NCBI GenBank assembly: GCA_001931905.2
Contig: MSJI02000882.1
Coordinates: 1 to 64,000 of the forward strand
Direction of reading: 5' to 3'
Length of the DNA: 64,000 nucleotides
Origin: Cladosporium sp. IMV 00045
Taxonomy: Eukaryota > Ascomycota > Dothideomycetes > Cladosporiales > Cladosporiaceae
The notes beneath the pieces are model-generated. The model was not told the origin of the DNA. It was given only the letters and a program-made list of their open reading frames with translations, and did not search any database. Below, one piece after another: positions 10,414 to 22,140 of this stretch. Both the position numbers and the translations under genes were made by a program. Each line of letters starts with the position of its first letter. Within the stretch, counting starts at the first letter, position 1.

Positions 10414-10526
10414 TTGACACACTGAGAGTCTTTGCAATTAATTTTCCATCGTTGCACTATATCCCCTTCCTCGTATTCTTCGGTCCTCCCGTGGCAACCA
10501 AATATATCCTAAGCTCCTCTGCCATA

Positions 10527-10916
10527 TCAAAGGATATCCACAAGCAACACTTTCAGAAAGCCATTCTCCTTCGCCAAAGTTCTTGGAAACCACATGCCCT
10601 CATACAAGGTGTAGGCAGCCAATGCTTGACGATTCTGGTGATGGTGTGGAATCCTGCTTTGTCTTTTAGCGTAGATCAGGTCGACGATGTTGATGTTGGC
10701 GCGCTTGAGGTTCTGTTAAAGGTCAGAAATTGTGAACTGAAAGTCTCCACCGATCTTGTATCTTACTCGTTTGCACTGTGTGATCGAGGGTCCTTCGTTG
10801 ACACCACAGTCATCGCAAAGGCGTTTCCATCCATCCAGCCTGGGTTCGTCGATGTCGTAGTTCATATCGAACTCGTTGAGCATGGCTCGGTAGTTGTGTC
10901 GGCTTCTCCTGGCCAT
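10527..10916 (-). CDS. Small fungal protein of unknown function with W..LC..CG / ITQCK motif, two exons
   Basis: Exon 10916-10767 joins exon 10712-10527 across a 54-bp intron (GTAAGA..TTAACAG), giving 111 residues. Splicing joins QCKR to NLKRANINIVDLIYAKR and runs on to EGMWFP, AKENGFLKVLLVDIL and a stop. I recall this combination (W-x2-LC, G.S.TQCK, NINIVDL) from short uncharacterised fungal proteins, but cannot name a family. The frame is open for a further 36 codons above the ATG (HRIPGRSSIALL, PALRELLAMARR) with no ATG, so an upstream exon may supply the true start. Alternatively this is a decayed copy. It overlaps no other gene and is convergent with the MDR gene. Confidence 0.55.
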
Positions 10917-13900
10917 TGCAAGGAGTTCTCGAAGGGCAGGCTCTCTGTTTGGTCTAACGAGGGAAGAGTGTAATAAGGCGATGCTTGAACGTCCTGGGAT
11001 TCTATGACTTGCGAAGACTTATAGTGCTAAGCCAGCAATCGTTTGCATCAAACAGGACGTGATGAATCTTTGTTCGCGCCTGCAAGTATCCGACGAGCTA
11101 TGTGGAACGTGAATTCAAGCAACGCAGCAGTTCGTCCACTGTTTCTCGGACATCAAGGCATATCAAGCTGTTGGATCTTCTGCTGCTTGCAAAGCCTCGA
11201 TTGGTGCCATGTCCTGTTTTCCAGGTATGTATCTCTTGGGCCGATTGCAGCAATGGTACAAGCAGATGCCAGAGAGCGTTTGTGCAAACCCAAACTTGAC
11301 GAAGCATGCATGACCGTAAAACATCCTCTTCACCCCATGAATCTGTGCCAATCAGTAAATATGGCTCGAGGGAGTACGCTAAAATTCGAGGACAACGTAT
11401 TCGTTGCGGTCAAATCGGTGTGAAATAGCTTCACCTAATAGTGTCTACCGCATACAGACTTCGAGTTGGCCTCTTTTATCGGTGCCGCGCAAGCTTGCTA
11501 GCAGGATGGTGATCATGGCAACTACTGCCGTTCCCGCATACACCAGGAACATTAGGTATTATTGCTGTCGAATACCAATGTTTGAAACCATCATTGTAGT
11601 ATGTTTGGGTCCACGCTCTGTGCGACAAAAGCGCGTGGATGCAATCGCAAGCTGTTTTGACTTCGGCCTGAGGCACACAAGCGTTTCTTAGACCACCTCT
11701 GAATCTTAAAACTTCTACACATGCGAGACATGATACTGTGGATATCAAAGGCCCATGTTGGTGACACAGATCTGCATGAGACAGTCTTACACTAATCACA
11801 AGATCACCTGGAGAAGGTCCAGACATATGGAGTGATCTGCTCCTCAGCACGTGGAACCAGTACCCAGTCTCTGTGATCCACAACACACGGCGGGAAGATC
11901 AGACCTCAAGAAGCAGAGGTACAGGATGGCGTGCGCGTTGGTTGCTGCTGGAAAACAGTCGAACAACGAGCTTCACAAGAGTATGAATTGCGTTCTATAC
12001 GTCCAGGGCAGCATGGTCTCTGTGCAGTCGGCCCTTTTCCAGCATCAAAAGACTGCGCATCATCCTGATGCTGCGAATCCCCCCTGGGGCTCCCACCATC
12101 AACACCCCAGAACTCAGCTCCAGGTTTAACCCGCAGACCCTCCCAACTGCCAGTGGAGGCGCTCTATCTCTTCCCGCTACCTTTCGCTGCATTCAGCAAA
12201 ATCACACATGCCCAAAAGTTGAGGACTTGCAGCGACATGCAGCACTGGACGAGCGATGCACGCCGTGGCGGGTGACTCGCCTCACGGTTCTCACGATCCC
12301 GAGATGCGACATTAAGGACCACAGATGGATTGCAGCGACATCCAAACACCACTTACAATCGGTGATTACCGATTGCACTCACGCAGACGGAATTGACCGA
12401 AAGTAGTTGCTAACCCTTGAGACACTTAAGAGCGCAACTTGGCGACGCAACCCCTTGGGCATGTGATGGGTATCCACCTCTCTCGTGATGGTCGTGTGGA
12501 GCCTTCCTTGCGTGAGCCAAACGGCGGACCTACTTCTACTTCTGCGCAGAAATACCATACGAACACAGCGAATATGGGAAGCGAGCACGAGGTTTGGCAT
12601 CGATGTTGCAACGGCGTTGCATTCGCTAGAGGCATTTCTTAATTGCGAAAGAGCGTATTGAAGTCGACAATTGCCGAATAACAGCGGGGATCGTCTAATT
12701 GCTCGCAAACCGTCGTCGAACCAGCAGACACTCACATGCGAGACAGTACCCGCTCTGAGAATCCGGTCGGCAAAACTTCCGGTCAAGAGAAGTGACAGAA
12801 TGCTGTGTTTTGCCCTCCTTCGTCTGATTCCTATGCTCCTCCACATAGAAGGACCGCGGGGATATTATTCTGATAATCCATTACCAGCTAGCAGACCCGC
12901 ACGGGAGAATGGTACGAATCCTATCGCCGACGAGCATTTCCTGCACGCGCGGTCTTGTTGAAATCCCTCAGCTGCTTCCTACTCTACGTGCTGTTCAGTG
13001 ATTGCTTCAAAGCAAGGGCTTCGAGGACGTGATGGAAGACGGTCTTCCCCAGCGTACGTCAGTGGCTGGGCGACAAAAGGTCAAGGCGGTGCTTGCATCC
13101 TCCACACTCACCGAAATCTCTGCACTTGGCCTCTTGTCGTGCTTTGGATGAGCTTGTGTGTGCATGAGACGGTTGAACTACGGAAAGCACAAGCCAAGCA
13201 GAAGTGGCCTAAGTCCCAAGCACACCCGAGCCGAGCGTCTAATGACAAGCCGTTCGAAGATGTAGCCCAGCAGTCTCAGGCATTCATTGGCTTCGCTTAG
13301 CATCAAGTGCTGACTTGGCGACATTGGCGACAATTTTTCTAAAGCTCTGCGACATTCATTTCAAGAAATTTACTTTGCCCTGAATGCCCTGCAGCACGAT
13401 TTTGCAGTTGAAAGCGCCGGCTTGAGTTTGTAGGTGCAGAAGGCGAACGAGCCGCTGCGGCAATTGGGACGATCCTAGGCGTCTATCCGGACGACTATTC
13501 GCCCGCGATTTGGTTAGTGCTTGAATGACATACGCCAAGGCGAAACAACGGCCGCGGTCAACTCAACGACACCCCATGAAGATTGGTATGGGTCGGAACC
13601 TTCTTCTACGTTTTCACCCGGCGAGCAAACGCCGAAGCCACTCAACGCCCTCACAGAGACGGACTCGTCTCCAAAATGGAAAGATGGCGAGTCCCTGCAC
13701 GTGGCAAGCAATTCGCTTATCCCCACCAAGTCTCGGTGGCGGTCTCTATGGCTTGTCCGTGCTCCACCCCCAAGCCCCCAGCACTCCTCAAACTCCTCAC
13801 ACTCCATATGCCCCGGCGTGACTGGTCCCCAGACGATGTCATTGCCCTATCCAACAACGGCGCTGCCGTGAAGCAAGGGCCAAGTCGGACAAATCTTTTG

Positions 13901-14101
13901 TCGACTCGAGTATGACGACCCACTACACCTATGATGGTGGGTCTTCGATGCGACCGGTTGCCGCATATCGCGCCTGGTGTTGTGTTTGCTGAGACCGTTG
14001 CCTCCGTTGGATCGATGCCTATATAACAGATTGATTCTCCCTGCTTGGGCCCTTTCTCCGCGATCTCCTCACTTGTCTATCACTACTCAACTCTCTTCAT
14101 C
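10917..14101. other. 3.2-kb spacer without recognisable gene; sugar-transporter promoter at its right end
   Basis: Only short frames (up to about 155 codons) occur, on both strands, and none shows family motifs. Base composition is ordinary and CpA/TpG are present, so it is not RIP-mutated. CTATATAAC at about 14020-14028 lies 80 bp before the transporter ATG and is a likely TATA box. The stretch just above 10917 may contain a first exon of the small gene at 10527-10916. Confidence 0.5.
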
Positions 14102-15772
14102 ATGGGTCACGACACCGCAGGCGTGCCCACCTACTGGGGGGCCTCTGGCCACAAGCTCGGAATGCTCATCACCACCGTCGCCACGACTGATTTCCTGCTA
14201 TTCGGTTACGACCAAGGTGTCATGTCTGGTATCATCGGCGCCGAAGCCTTCATTAATCGATTTCCTGAGGTCGAACAAGACCAGAGGTTCGCCACTTGGG
14301 AGGGGTTCATTGTTTCCATCTATGCCGTTGGGTGCTTCTTCGGTGCTTGCTTCATCCTATATTTTGGTGACTGGCTCGGTCGTCGCAAATCTATCTTCAC
14401 TGGCGCATGGGTTATGATCATTGGTGTCATTATCCAGGTCACAGCGGTACCGGCTACTCGAGGTGTACCGGGTCAAAGTGTTGGTGCAACTGCTCAGTTT
14501 ATCGTCGGTCGATTCCTTACTGGTATTGGCAACGGCATCAACACTTCTACCGTCCCGACCTACCAAGCTGAATGCTCAAAGAGCCACAACCGCGGCAAGC
14601 TTATTTGTATTGAGGGCGGCAACGTCGCAATCGGAACTCTTATCGCTTACTGGATCGACTATGGCTGCACTTACGGCCCCGAGGAGCTCACTTGGCGATT
14701 CCCCATCGCTTTCCAGTGTGTTTTCGCATTCATTGTCCTTGGACTCATGATTGGTCTTCCTGAATCGCCTAGATGGTTGATGAGCAAAGGTCGTCAGGAG
14801 GAAGCCAAGGTGATTCTCGCATCTCTCGCCGACAAACCTGTTGATGATGACGAGGTTGCCCTGCAAACCAATGTCATCGCCGACGCGCTCAGAGCTTCCG
14901 GCACAGACGGCGGCAAGAGCACACCTTTGAGGGTACTCTTCACCCACGGCAAGACCCAACATTTCCGCCGTCTCATCCTTGGTGGTGGTTCCCAGATGAT
15001 GCAACAGCTGTCCGGATGCAATGCTGTGATTTACTACTTCCCCGCATTGTTTGAGAACGCACTCGACACTACGCAAAACTTTGCTCTTCTCATGGGTGGC
15101 GTCAACATGATTGTGTATTCGATCTTTGCCACCACCTCTTGGTTTGCTGTCGAGCGCCTCGGACGTCGCAAGCTGTTTCTGATTGGAACTGTTGGCCAGT
15201 TTCTTTCCATGGTCCTCGCGTTCGGTACATTGGCTCCGGGCACCGGAGCTGGAGCAGCAAAGGGCGCTGCTGTTGGTCTCTTCACCTACATTGGTTTCTT
15301 CGGTGCCACCTGGCTTCCACTTCCGTGGCTGTACCCAGCTGAGATCAACCCTCTCAGAACCCGCGCCAAGGCCAACGCACTTTCCACCACCTCCAACTGG
15401 ATTTGGAACTTCTTTATTGTCATGATCACTCCTGTGCTCATCGCATCGATCAAACCGTTTGGCACCTTCCTGTTCTTTGCCGTCCTTAACGCAATATTCC
15501 TTCCCATCATCTACTTCTTCTACCCGGAGACGGCTGGTCGTTCGCTTGAAGAGATCGATTTGATCTTTGCCAAGGGTCACCTCGAGAAGAAGAGCTACGT
15601 GAAGGCCGCACAGGAGCTTCCCAAGATCGCTGATCACGAAGTCGACCAGCGTGCGCGCGAATGGGGTTACGTCTCTTCAGACGAGGAGGCTCCGACTGAG
15701 AAGGATAAGGCGAATCGCGACGTCGAGAAGGCTGAAGGCATCCACACCAACCCTGGTGGTCTGGCGGCTTAG
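14102..15772 (+). CDS. MFS sugar transporter (hexose/lactose-permease-like)
   Basis: Single exon, 556 residues from MGHDTAGVPTYWG. The in-frame ATG at 14045 overlaps the likely transcription start region, so I prefer 14102. Twelve membrane spans are expected, and sugar-porter signatures are present: FGYDQGVMSGII in the first span, DWLGRRKS after span 2, RFLTGIGNGI and an E-R pair before span 5, LPESPRWLMSKGR after span 6, QQLSGCNAVIYY in span 7, ERLGRRKLF, and PAEINPLRTRAKANALSTT after span 10. The cytosolic tail is acidic. It is a proton-coupled or facilitative plasma-membrane sugar carrier; the sugar cannot be assigned. Confidence 0.92.
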   Translation: MGHDTAGVPTYWGASGHKLGMLITTVATTDFLLFGYDQGVMSGIIGAEAFINRFPEVEQDQRFATWEGFIVSIYAVGCFFGACFILYFGDWLGRRKSIFTGAWVMIIGVIIQVTAVPATRGVPGQSVGATAQFIVGRFLTGIGNGINTSTVPTYQAECSKSHNRGKLICIEGGNVAIGTLIAYWIDYGCTYGPEELTWRFPIAFQCVFAFIVLGLMIGLPESPRWLMSKGRQEEAKVILASLADKPVDDDEVALQTNVIADALRASGTDGGKSTPLRVLFTHGKTQHFRRLILGGGSQMMQQLSGCNAVIYYFPALFENALDTTQNFALLMGGVNMIVYSIFATTSWFAVERLGRRKLFLIGTVGQFLSMVLAFGTLAPGTGAGAAKGAAVGLFTYIGFFGATWLPLPWLYPAEINPLRTRAKANALSTTSNWIWNFFIVMITPVLIASIKPFGTFLFFAVLNAIFLPIIYFFYPETAGRSLEEIDLIFAKGHLEKKSYVKAAQELPKIADHEVDQRAREWGYVSSDEEAPTEKDKANRDVEKAEGIHTNPGGLAA

Positions 15773-17769
15773 ATGTACATGCGGAACGCAATGGATGTTA
15801 CGAGGTTCTGACCTTTTAAAGATACCCGGAAGTCGATGCTTCTTCGACGAAGAGAACGCTGCGCTTCCACGATGAAATAACATTGCATGGATGAAATACC
15901 CACCTGTTGGTGGTCAATAAAGTCTCGTATACATTTTGATAGACATAGAATCAAGACTTTATATCTTGTTACTTTATTCACTTATCTTTCTTCACTTATC
16001 TTTCTATTCCATGTATAACCCACCTGTCTCGCATCAATCTTGCTGCCTGGTTAACTTAGCCTTGACTTTGCATCCTGATATCCTTATGCCTCTTGTTCGC
16101 GTGCAGGCGTCCTGGTGAAAGAGACATCATCGGCTGTCGTTGATGAAGTCGAACACCTGAAGTCGTGACTGCCAACGCTGAGGGCTTGGTATGTTTACCA
16201 AGCTCGCTGCCAAACATGACAGCTCCATACTTCTCGGCGAACACGTTTTGATGCATCGACCATCTCTTGGAGAGATTGCTTAGTATTCCAAGAGACATTT
16301 GACAGCTTGGAGAGACTTGTCTTGCATGGCAAAATCAAGCAATCCCAAGCACATTCGATGTCTGAGTCGCAAAACGGCCATGTCTTCTGAGATTCGGGTG
16401 AGGATACGGCTGCCAGACTTGTCGCAAGTTCACATGAGTAGCACTAGATACGCCCAGGAGAAACCTGTGGTATACCGTTCATGGACATGTACCTCTCGAG
16501 GCCGATGAAAGGCCTGGCTCGACTGCAATGGCGCATCTTCGACCAATCCGTTGCCACCCGTGGCTGCCTCAGGTGGCAAAAGACCCCCGACTTCACCCGA
16601 ATTCATGATCTCTTTACAAACCTCAACTGCGATTTCCGATGGAACGAATCACGAGCGCATAGAGTCGGCTTTCCCCGACGATGTATGGGCATCTAATTTC
16701 AGCCCGAAATACGATGCTAGAGTACCACGACTTTTGGAGGAAAAATCGATCCTGTACCATTTTATCCACTTCCCGTCGCGCGCGTCCACATAACGACGAA
16801 CGCGTATTCTCGGACTCTTGTCCGTCGAGTATTAGTATACCATCCGTACCCGCAATACTACCGAATAGCGGTGCTACTGCGGTCTTCCTTCATCTCCTCA
16901 CCTCCACGTTCTCTACCCTCACGAGCTCGTCGTCAGCGGCGTCTGGGGAATGGGAAAAGAGGGCGAGCCGCACAGCCCTTTGGGCATCTCGGCATCAGCA
17001 TGGGGTGAGAGGTGCGCGACTCCATATGCGATTCATTCACCGCAGGCCGCGGCTTGCGGACAACATTTTTGTCACCCCTCAGAGGCTGTGGGGCTTTGCC
17101 TTGAAGCTGCCGTGGATCAGTAACTCCAACCCTAACCCTACTGACGCAGTCTGACGGGTTCGGTGAGTCTGTCAAAGGCAAGGATGATATTTCTTGATCT
17201 TGTTTTCGGTCCGGTACCATTTCGAGCATTACAGGCACCTTGAGATGTGATCTTTTCTACTGAAAGTGCTTCTCAGGAACGCGACTTCTTTGCTAACGGG
17301 AACACAGCAACCTCGCGTGTGAAGCCCAAGTCTTGCAAATGCATTTTACCAAGATCGGCTTGACCATGGTCTCGCACTCCTTCACAAATGTGACGGTGAT
17401 CACAATGACATCCAACTGAATTGAGGCTGCATCATTCATGCCATGAGCCTGAATAATCGCAAACGGCCGTATCAATCCTCCACAAAAGCCATGATTCGCT
17501 GATCCATCACGAGAAGGAATCACCAAGCGGAGCTGAACGCCGTCGCAAAGACATCCGTTTCCGGACTGCTTCGCGAAAACGAGCTTTCGCGAGCTGAAAC
17601 AGCATGATCCAACTTCTGGACAGATTCGGACAGATACGCCTCACTGTTGTGTGAGGTCCAATATATGAGTAGACGCAGGCCTCCCGGTCAGATTCTAGTG
17701 GTCAGTCTTCCAGTCTCAAGCACATTTCCACCACCTCGCTCGCTACAAGCTTCTACACGATAGCCAAAC
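15773..17769. other. 2.0-kb spacer between sugar transporter and P450
   Basis: No convincing gene. Small notes: a direct repeat of TTCACTTATCTTTC near 15978-16006, and a short telomere-like CCCTAACCCTA at about 17130-17140. The right end is presumably the P450 promoter. Confidence 0.5.
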
Positions 17770-19880
17770 ATGGCGACCTTATCCCTCGCCAACATCGCCT
17801 ACTTGCTCCTCGCTTATGTAACCTACCGCATCGTCTCGCGAACCCTCACGCAGCGCCGTTTCAAAGCTTTCGCCAAACAGCATGGCTGCGAAGATCCGCT
17901 GGACGTCACTGGTCCTTTTCCCTATGGCTGGCGGACGCTGCAGAGAATGATGTGCGTGTGCCACCGGATCGTGTCGATGTTCTGATTGTACGATGAGGTT
18001 GATCGAATCTAATGAGTGAACTGCAGAAACGCCCAGTCAACCGGCGAAGATGTGCTGGACGATATCATCGCGCCTGATCTTGAGGGCGCGCATACGGTCA
18101 AGAAGACGGTGAGTCCACGGAGTGTCGGGCACTGCTATTCTCATGGTGTTTCGTCTACGAGTCCATTGGAGAGGCATATGCCTTCCTAGAGAGGTCCTCG
18201 AAAGCTAAGAGTTGCCGCTGTAGGTCATTGATGGCAGTGTCATGTTCATGACATCCGACCCGGCGAATTTGCAAGCCATGCTTGCGAATCAGTTCAATGT
18301 GAGTACCCAACAAGCGACAGTGTCACATGTGAATGCTGCCGTGACACGTTGCATTTAAAAAGACGAGATACTGATATCAAAGCTCCAGGACTTCGAAACC
18401 GGCCCCGTACGCCACCCTGCCCAGCATACTCCCCCATAAACCCCAACCATCTAACATAACCCAACCGCAGACCCGCCGCGCAGTCTTCCGCCCCCTGCTC
18501 GGCACCTCCATCTTCTCCAGCGACGGCGCGACCTGGAAACACTCCCGCGCCTTACTGCGACCCTTCTTCTCGCGCGAGAACATCAACAACCTAAGCTTCA
18601 CATCCCAAGCGGCGGACACTCTGATCCGCACTTTAGGAAAACCAGACGCGAAAACGGGATGGACGCCAGAAGTAGACGCGATGCCTCTCTTCTTCTGCTT
18701 CACGATTGACACCTCGACGGAGTTTCTGTTTGGGGAGAAAGTTGGCGCGCTTGATGCGGTTGAGAAGAAGATGGGTGATGGATCCTCGTCTTCGGCGACG
18801 GAGGGTGCAGCTAATGAAGACGGCGACCACGATGGCGCGACGGCAGCATCGCAAGAATTCGCAGACGCGCTCCGCGTGGCGGGCGATGGGACGCTGATGA
18901 GGATCCGGCTGGCGAGCGTGTACTGGATGGCGGATGGGCTGAAGTTCCGGCGGGCGATTCGGACGATTTGGCGGTTTGTGGATGGGTTTGTTGATAAAGC
19001 GCTTGCAAGGGTTGAGGCGCAAAATGGCGGTAAGGAAGCGGTTGAGGGGAAGGCGGAGGAGCATGGGTTGTTGGGGGCGTTGGTGGCGCAGACGAAGGAG
19101 AGGGAAGATTTGATCTCGCAGAGTCTTGGTATGTTGATATTGGCATCTGTGGAAACGGGATCTTACACGACAGCGATCAGAAGTGCTGACAAGAACGACA
19201 GCGGTAATGTTCGCAGGCCGCGACACCACCGCCGCTCTACTAGGCTGGTGTCTCCTGCGACTCGCCTTGCATCCAGACATCTACGCATCGCTCCGCGAAA
19301 CGATCCTTCGAGACTTTCCAGCAGATTCACAACCAACATTCTCTCAGCTGAAAGCCTGCCGTCCTCTGCAGTACTTCATCCAAGAAGTGCTTCGCCTACA
19401 CTCCACAGTCCCGGTCAACAACCGCATGGCGCTTAAAGACACCACCCTCCCCATCGGCGGCGGAGCAGACCAGCGCTCTCCCGTCGCCGTGAAAGCGGGA
19501 CAGACGGTCGTTTTCAGCGTGTACGTGATGCACAGGCGCAAGGATCTCTGGGGCGAGGACGCACTGGAGTTCCGACCCAGTCGGTGGGAGGAGAGAGTGC
19601 CGGCTTGGCAGTATCTGCCTTTCCTCGGAGGACCGAGGGTTTGTTTGGGCCAGCAGTTTGCGCTGACTGAGGCGGCTTTCCTGCTGGTCAGGTTGGTGAG
19701 GAAGTTTGATCGGGTTGAGGCTGTGGATGAGGGGGAGATGAGGAGGATGAGGAAGGGGATGGGGTTGACGATGTGTGAGTTGATGTCTTCTTTGCGATCT
19801 TCCTGGAGCTTCGCTGACATTGTTCTGCAACAGGGCCGGCTGATGGAGTCAAAGTCCGTTTCCACAAAGCGGCAGCATGA
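17770..19880 (+). CDS. Cytochrome P450, CYP52-like, seven exons
   Basis: Exons 17770-17951, 18027-18108, 18224-18298, 18389-18406, 18471-19128, 19202-19774 and 19834-19880 give 544 residues. All six introns start GT and end AG, and all joins keep frame. The N-terminus is a membrane anchor (LANIAYLLLAYVTY). Motifs: I-helix AGRDTT near residue 343, K-helix EVLR, SVYVMHRRKDLWG, and heme-binding FLGGPRVCLGQQF with Cys near 485. The ending WPADGVKVRFHKA is typical of the class. Order and spacing resemble CYP52-type fungal alkane/fatty-acid hydroxylases (NQFNDFETGP, DGATWKHSRALLRP). Exon 4 is only 18 bp. The likely role is ER-bound monooxygenation of a hydrophobic chain; the substrate is unknown. 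Confidence 0.9.
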
Positions 19881-22140
19881 CGAGGTTGGTAGTGAGTTGT
19901 GGCCTGGTGACAGAGAGGCTGTGAAGCCATCCCTGCTACGAGCAAAACGAACTTGGGTGTAACAAAGTAATAAGAGACGACATCCCTCTCGGAATCTCCT
20001 ACCCCAAGAAGCGAGTAAAACCTCTCCAATTACTGCTGACACTCTGCTTGAGGATACAGAAGCATGTAGAGAGATGGTCTTTCCTGTCGCACAGAGTAAT
20101 ACAGCGGCGCGGATGTTACCTGCAGGATTGACAGAACGTGGCAGCGGCTGCGTTCCACGGTAAGGGGAAGACGCCACTGGGGAGACGGAGGAGGGACAGA
20201 CACATGGCCATCCTGCAGGCGGGGGAGGGTGTGTGGGGTCTTGATGTCCATTGGCTGAAGGTCCTCGGAACGATGTGCATAAGTATATTGTTACTGAGGC
20301 TACTCGCTTGTCTGTCGGTTATGTACAACTGTGATGGGTCGGAGCTGAAAGACGCAGCGGTATTTGTACGTGAGTAAACTGTGTGATGACTTTCATGCGA
20401 GATGCATTGTATCTATGCCAGGGTTGATGTCGTCGAGTATCGTCATTCCGCATGAGGAGCAAAGGTACTGAGTTGTACATGTACACGCAAGTTGGACACG
20501 CACACTTTGGCGATGAATGGCGGTCGGTAAAGATTACCTCTCGGCATGCCGAAGTGTAATCCGACGCAGCATACGACACCCATGCTGCCGCATGTCACGT
20601 ACCGCATGTATCAATGTATACTGCAGCGTGAGGGCATGGCTGTCGAGAGGGGTAATTGCGCGTGCAGCGTGCCTGAGGTCGGCATCGGCCGATGAAGAAG
20701 ATGTCTGTGATGAGGTGACAGGGCGGACAGGCACATGCCCTCGCTTTGAGCACCATACAAGGCGAGTGCTAAATCCCAGCAGTCCGGATGATATTGCAGG
20801 CGCGTGCGGTGATATACATGCACTACGCTCGCCAATCCAACCTCATCAACATCAAATCTGGTAAACGTCCGTGATAATGCCCATGCTCTCTCTAGTCCCA
20901 CTTGGCCACGGCTCGCGTGGCAAGTTGCGCAAGCCACAAAATCGGATAGGGACTACTGTACGAGAGCAGCACAGGCTCACAGCTGTACAAAGATGGATGT
21001 TGCACTCTGGGCGAATCACGACGGTAGACCTCACCTGTTGAGTCGACTGGCAGAGATCAAGTGTTGTGTTGGCACGCTGATAACAACGGGAATGCATATC
21101 TTCAACCCCACCTCACCTCACTTACCGATCCCTTCCGCATACCTACTGTATCACTGCCCACTTGTCGAGAGCTTGACTCTTGCTTTCTCTTCATGGTGAG
21201 AGAGACAAAGTAATTTCCATGACCATTCTTCTTGCCTCTTCCATCAAGGGCAGCCGCAAAGCATATCCCTGATTGACTTTACGCCATCACACGTGGCCAA
21301 CTGCAACCTCGCGTGTGCCAGAGTTTCGCTTCCCTGGGCCAGAGCCAGAGAGCGAGGGAGCAAGGAAGTAAGAGCTCTCCGCCGAGGTATAGTACATTAT
21401 TGAGAGGGTGCATGTGGGCATTCTTGTCTTGTCTCTCCTGTACTTGAGACGAGAAGACGACATCTTGACAATTCTCACCTCACCTCACCTCACCTCACCA
21501 CACCTCACCTCATTCATCTTTGCTGTCGTCGTCACCGGTCCCTCTGCCCAGCCAGGGACGGCAGCGAGGGCAGATCGAGAGCAAGGATATCAATTCTCTC
21601 ATCTCGCTCGACAGGGCCACCCTCACTTTTCTCACTTTGCACGGCACGGTTGAGCGGAAAAAGACGCCACCTTTCGCGCTCTATAGAAACGCCTTGCGGG
21701 CCTCCACAACCCTCAATAATAATATTGCGAGCTCAACGCCTCTCCCAAGACCCGCCGGACCTTTTTTTTGACCAGTTCACGCCACGCCACTCGCCCTCAG
21801 CCATTGGCTGCACTATCGCTCGGCTTTGCATCCCGCCCTAGTGCTTGGTGCCCTGTCTTGTTGCCGAGTCCTCCGCACGCCTGGCGTGACCTGGATCTCT
21901 CGAGACTTGTCCATGTTGCTTTCTGCTTGAAACCTTGCGTCTTTTTTCGCATTCATCTCCAAGCCTTCTGGAAGGGCTCGCACAAAAAGCAAAATCCCGC
22001 CTCTTGTCATCATTGATCCGCTCTTCTGCTTCCTTCATGTACCGTTGATCTGGAACTGGCAGGATTCACAGCAGCATCTCGCCAACGCGGGGTTCCCTGT
22101 CGCCTAGTGGCTCGTCCGTGAAACGGTCGCCGATCTTATC
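19881..22140. other. 2.26-kb spacer / promoter region of the disordered-protein gene
   Basis: No gene recognised. It includes a CTCAC microsatellite (21474-21512) and a C/T-rich stretch from about 21,600 to 22,140 that looks like a long fungal promoter and 5' leader. Confidence 0.5.
21474..21512. repeat. (CTCAC)n microsatellite
   Basis: About seven imperfect copies of a 5-bp CTCAC unit, with one interruption (CACCA). Confidence 0.85.

Noticed and set aside
9682..10437. 251-codon frame on the minus strand
   Set aside because: Antisense shadow of the MDR gene.
14576..15637. 353-codon frame on the minus strand
   Set aside because: Antisense shadow of the sugar transporter, with no domain of its own.
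17127..17140. Telomere-like CCCTAACCCTA
   Set aside because: Only about two units inside ordinary DNA; too short to argue for a telomere relic.
19344..20177. 277-codon frame on the minus strand
   Set aside because: Mostly antisense to the last P450 exons; no recognisable motif.
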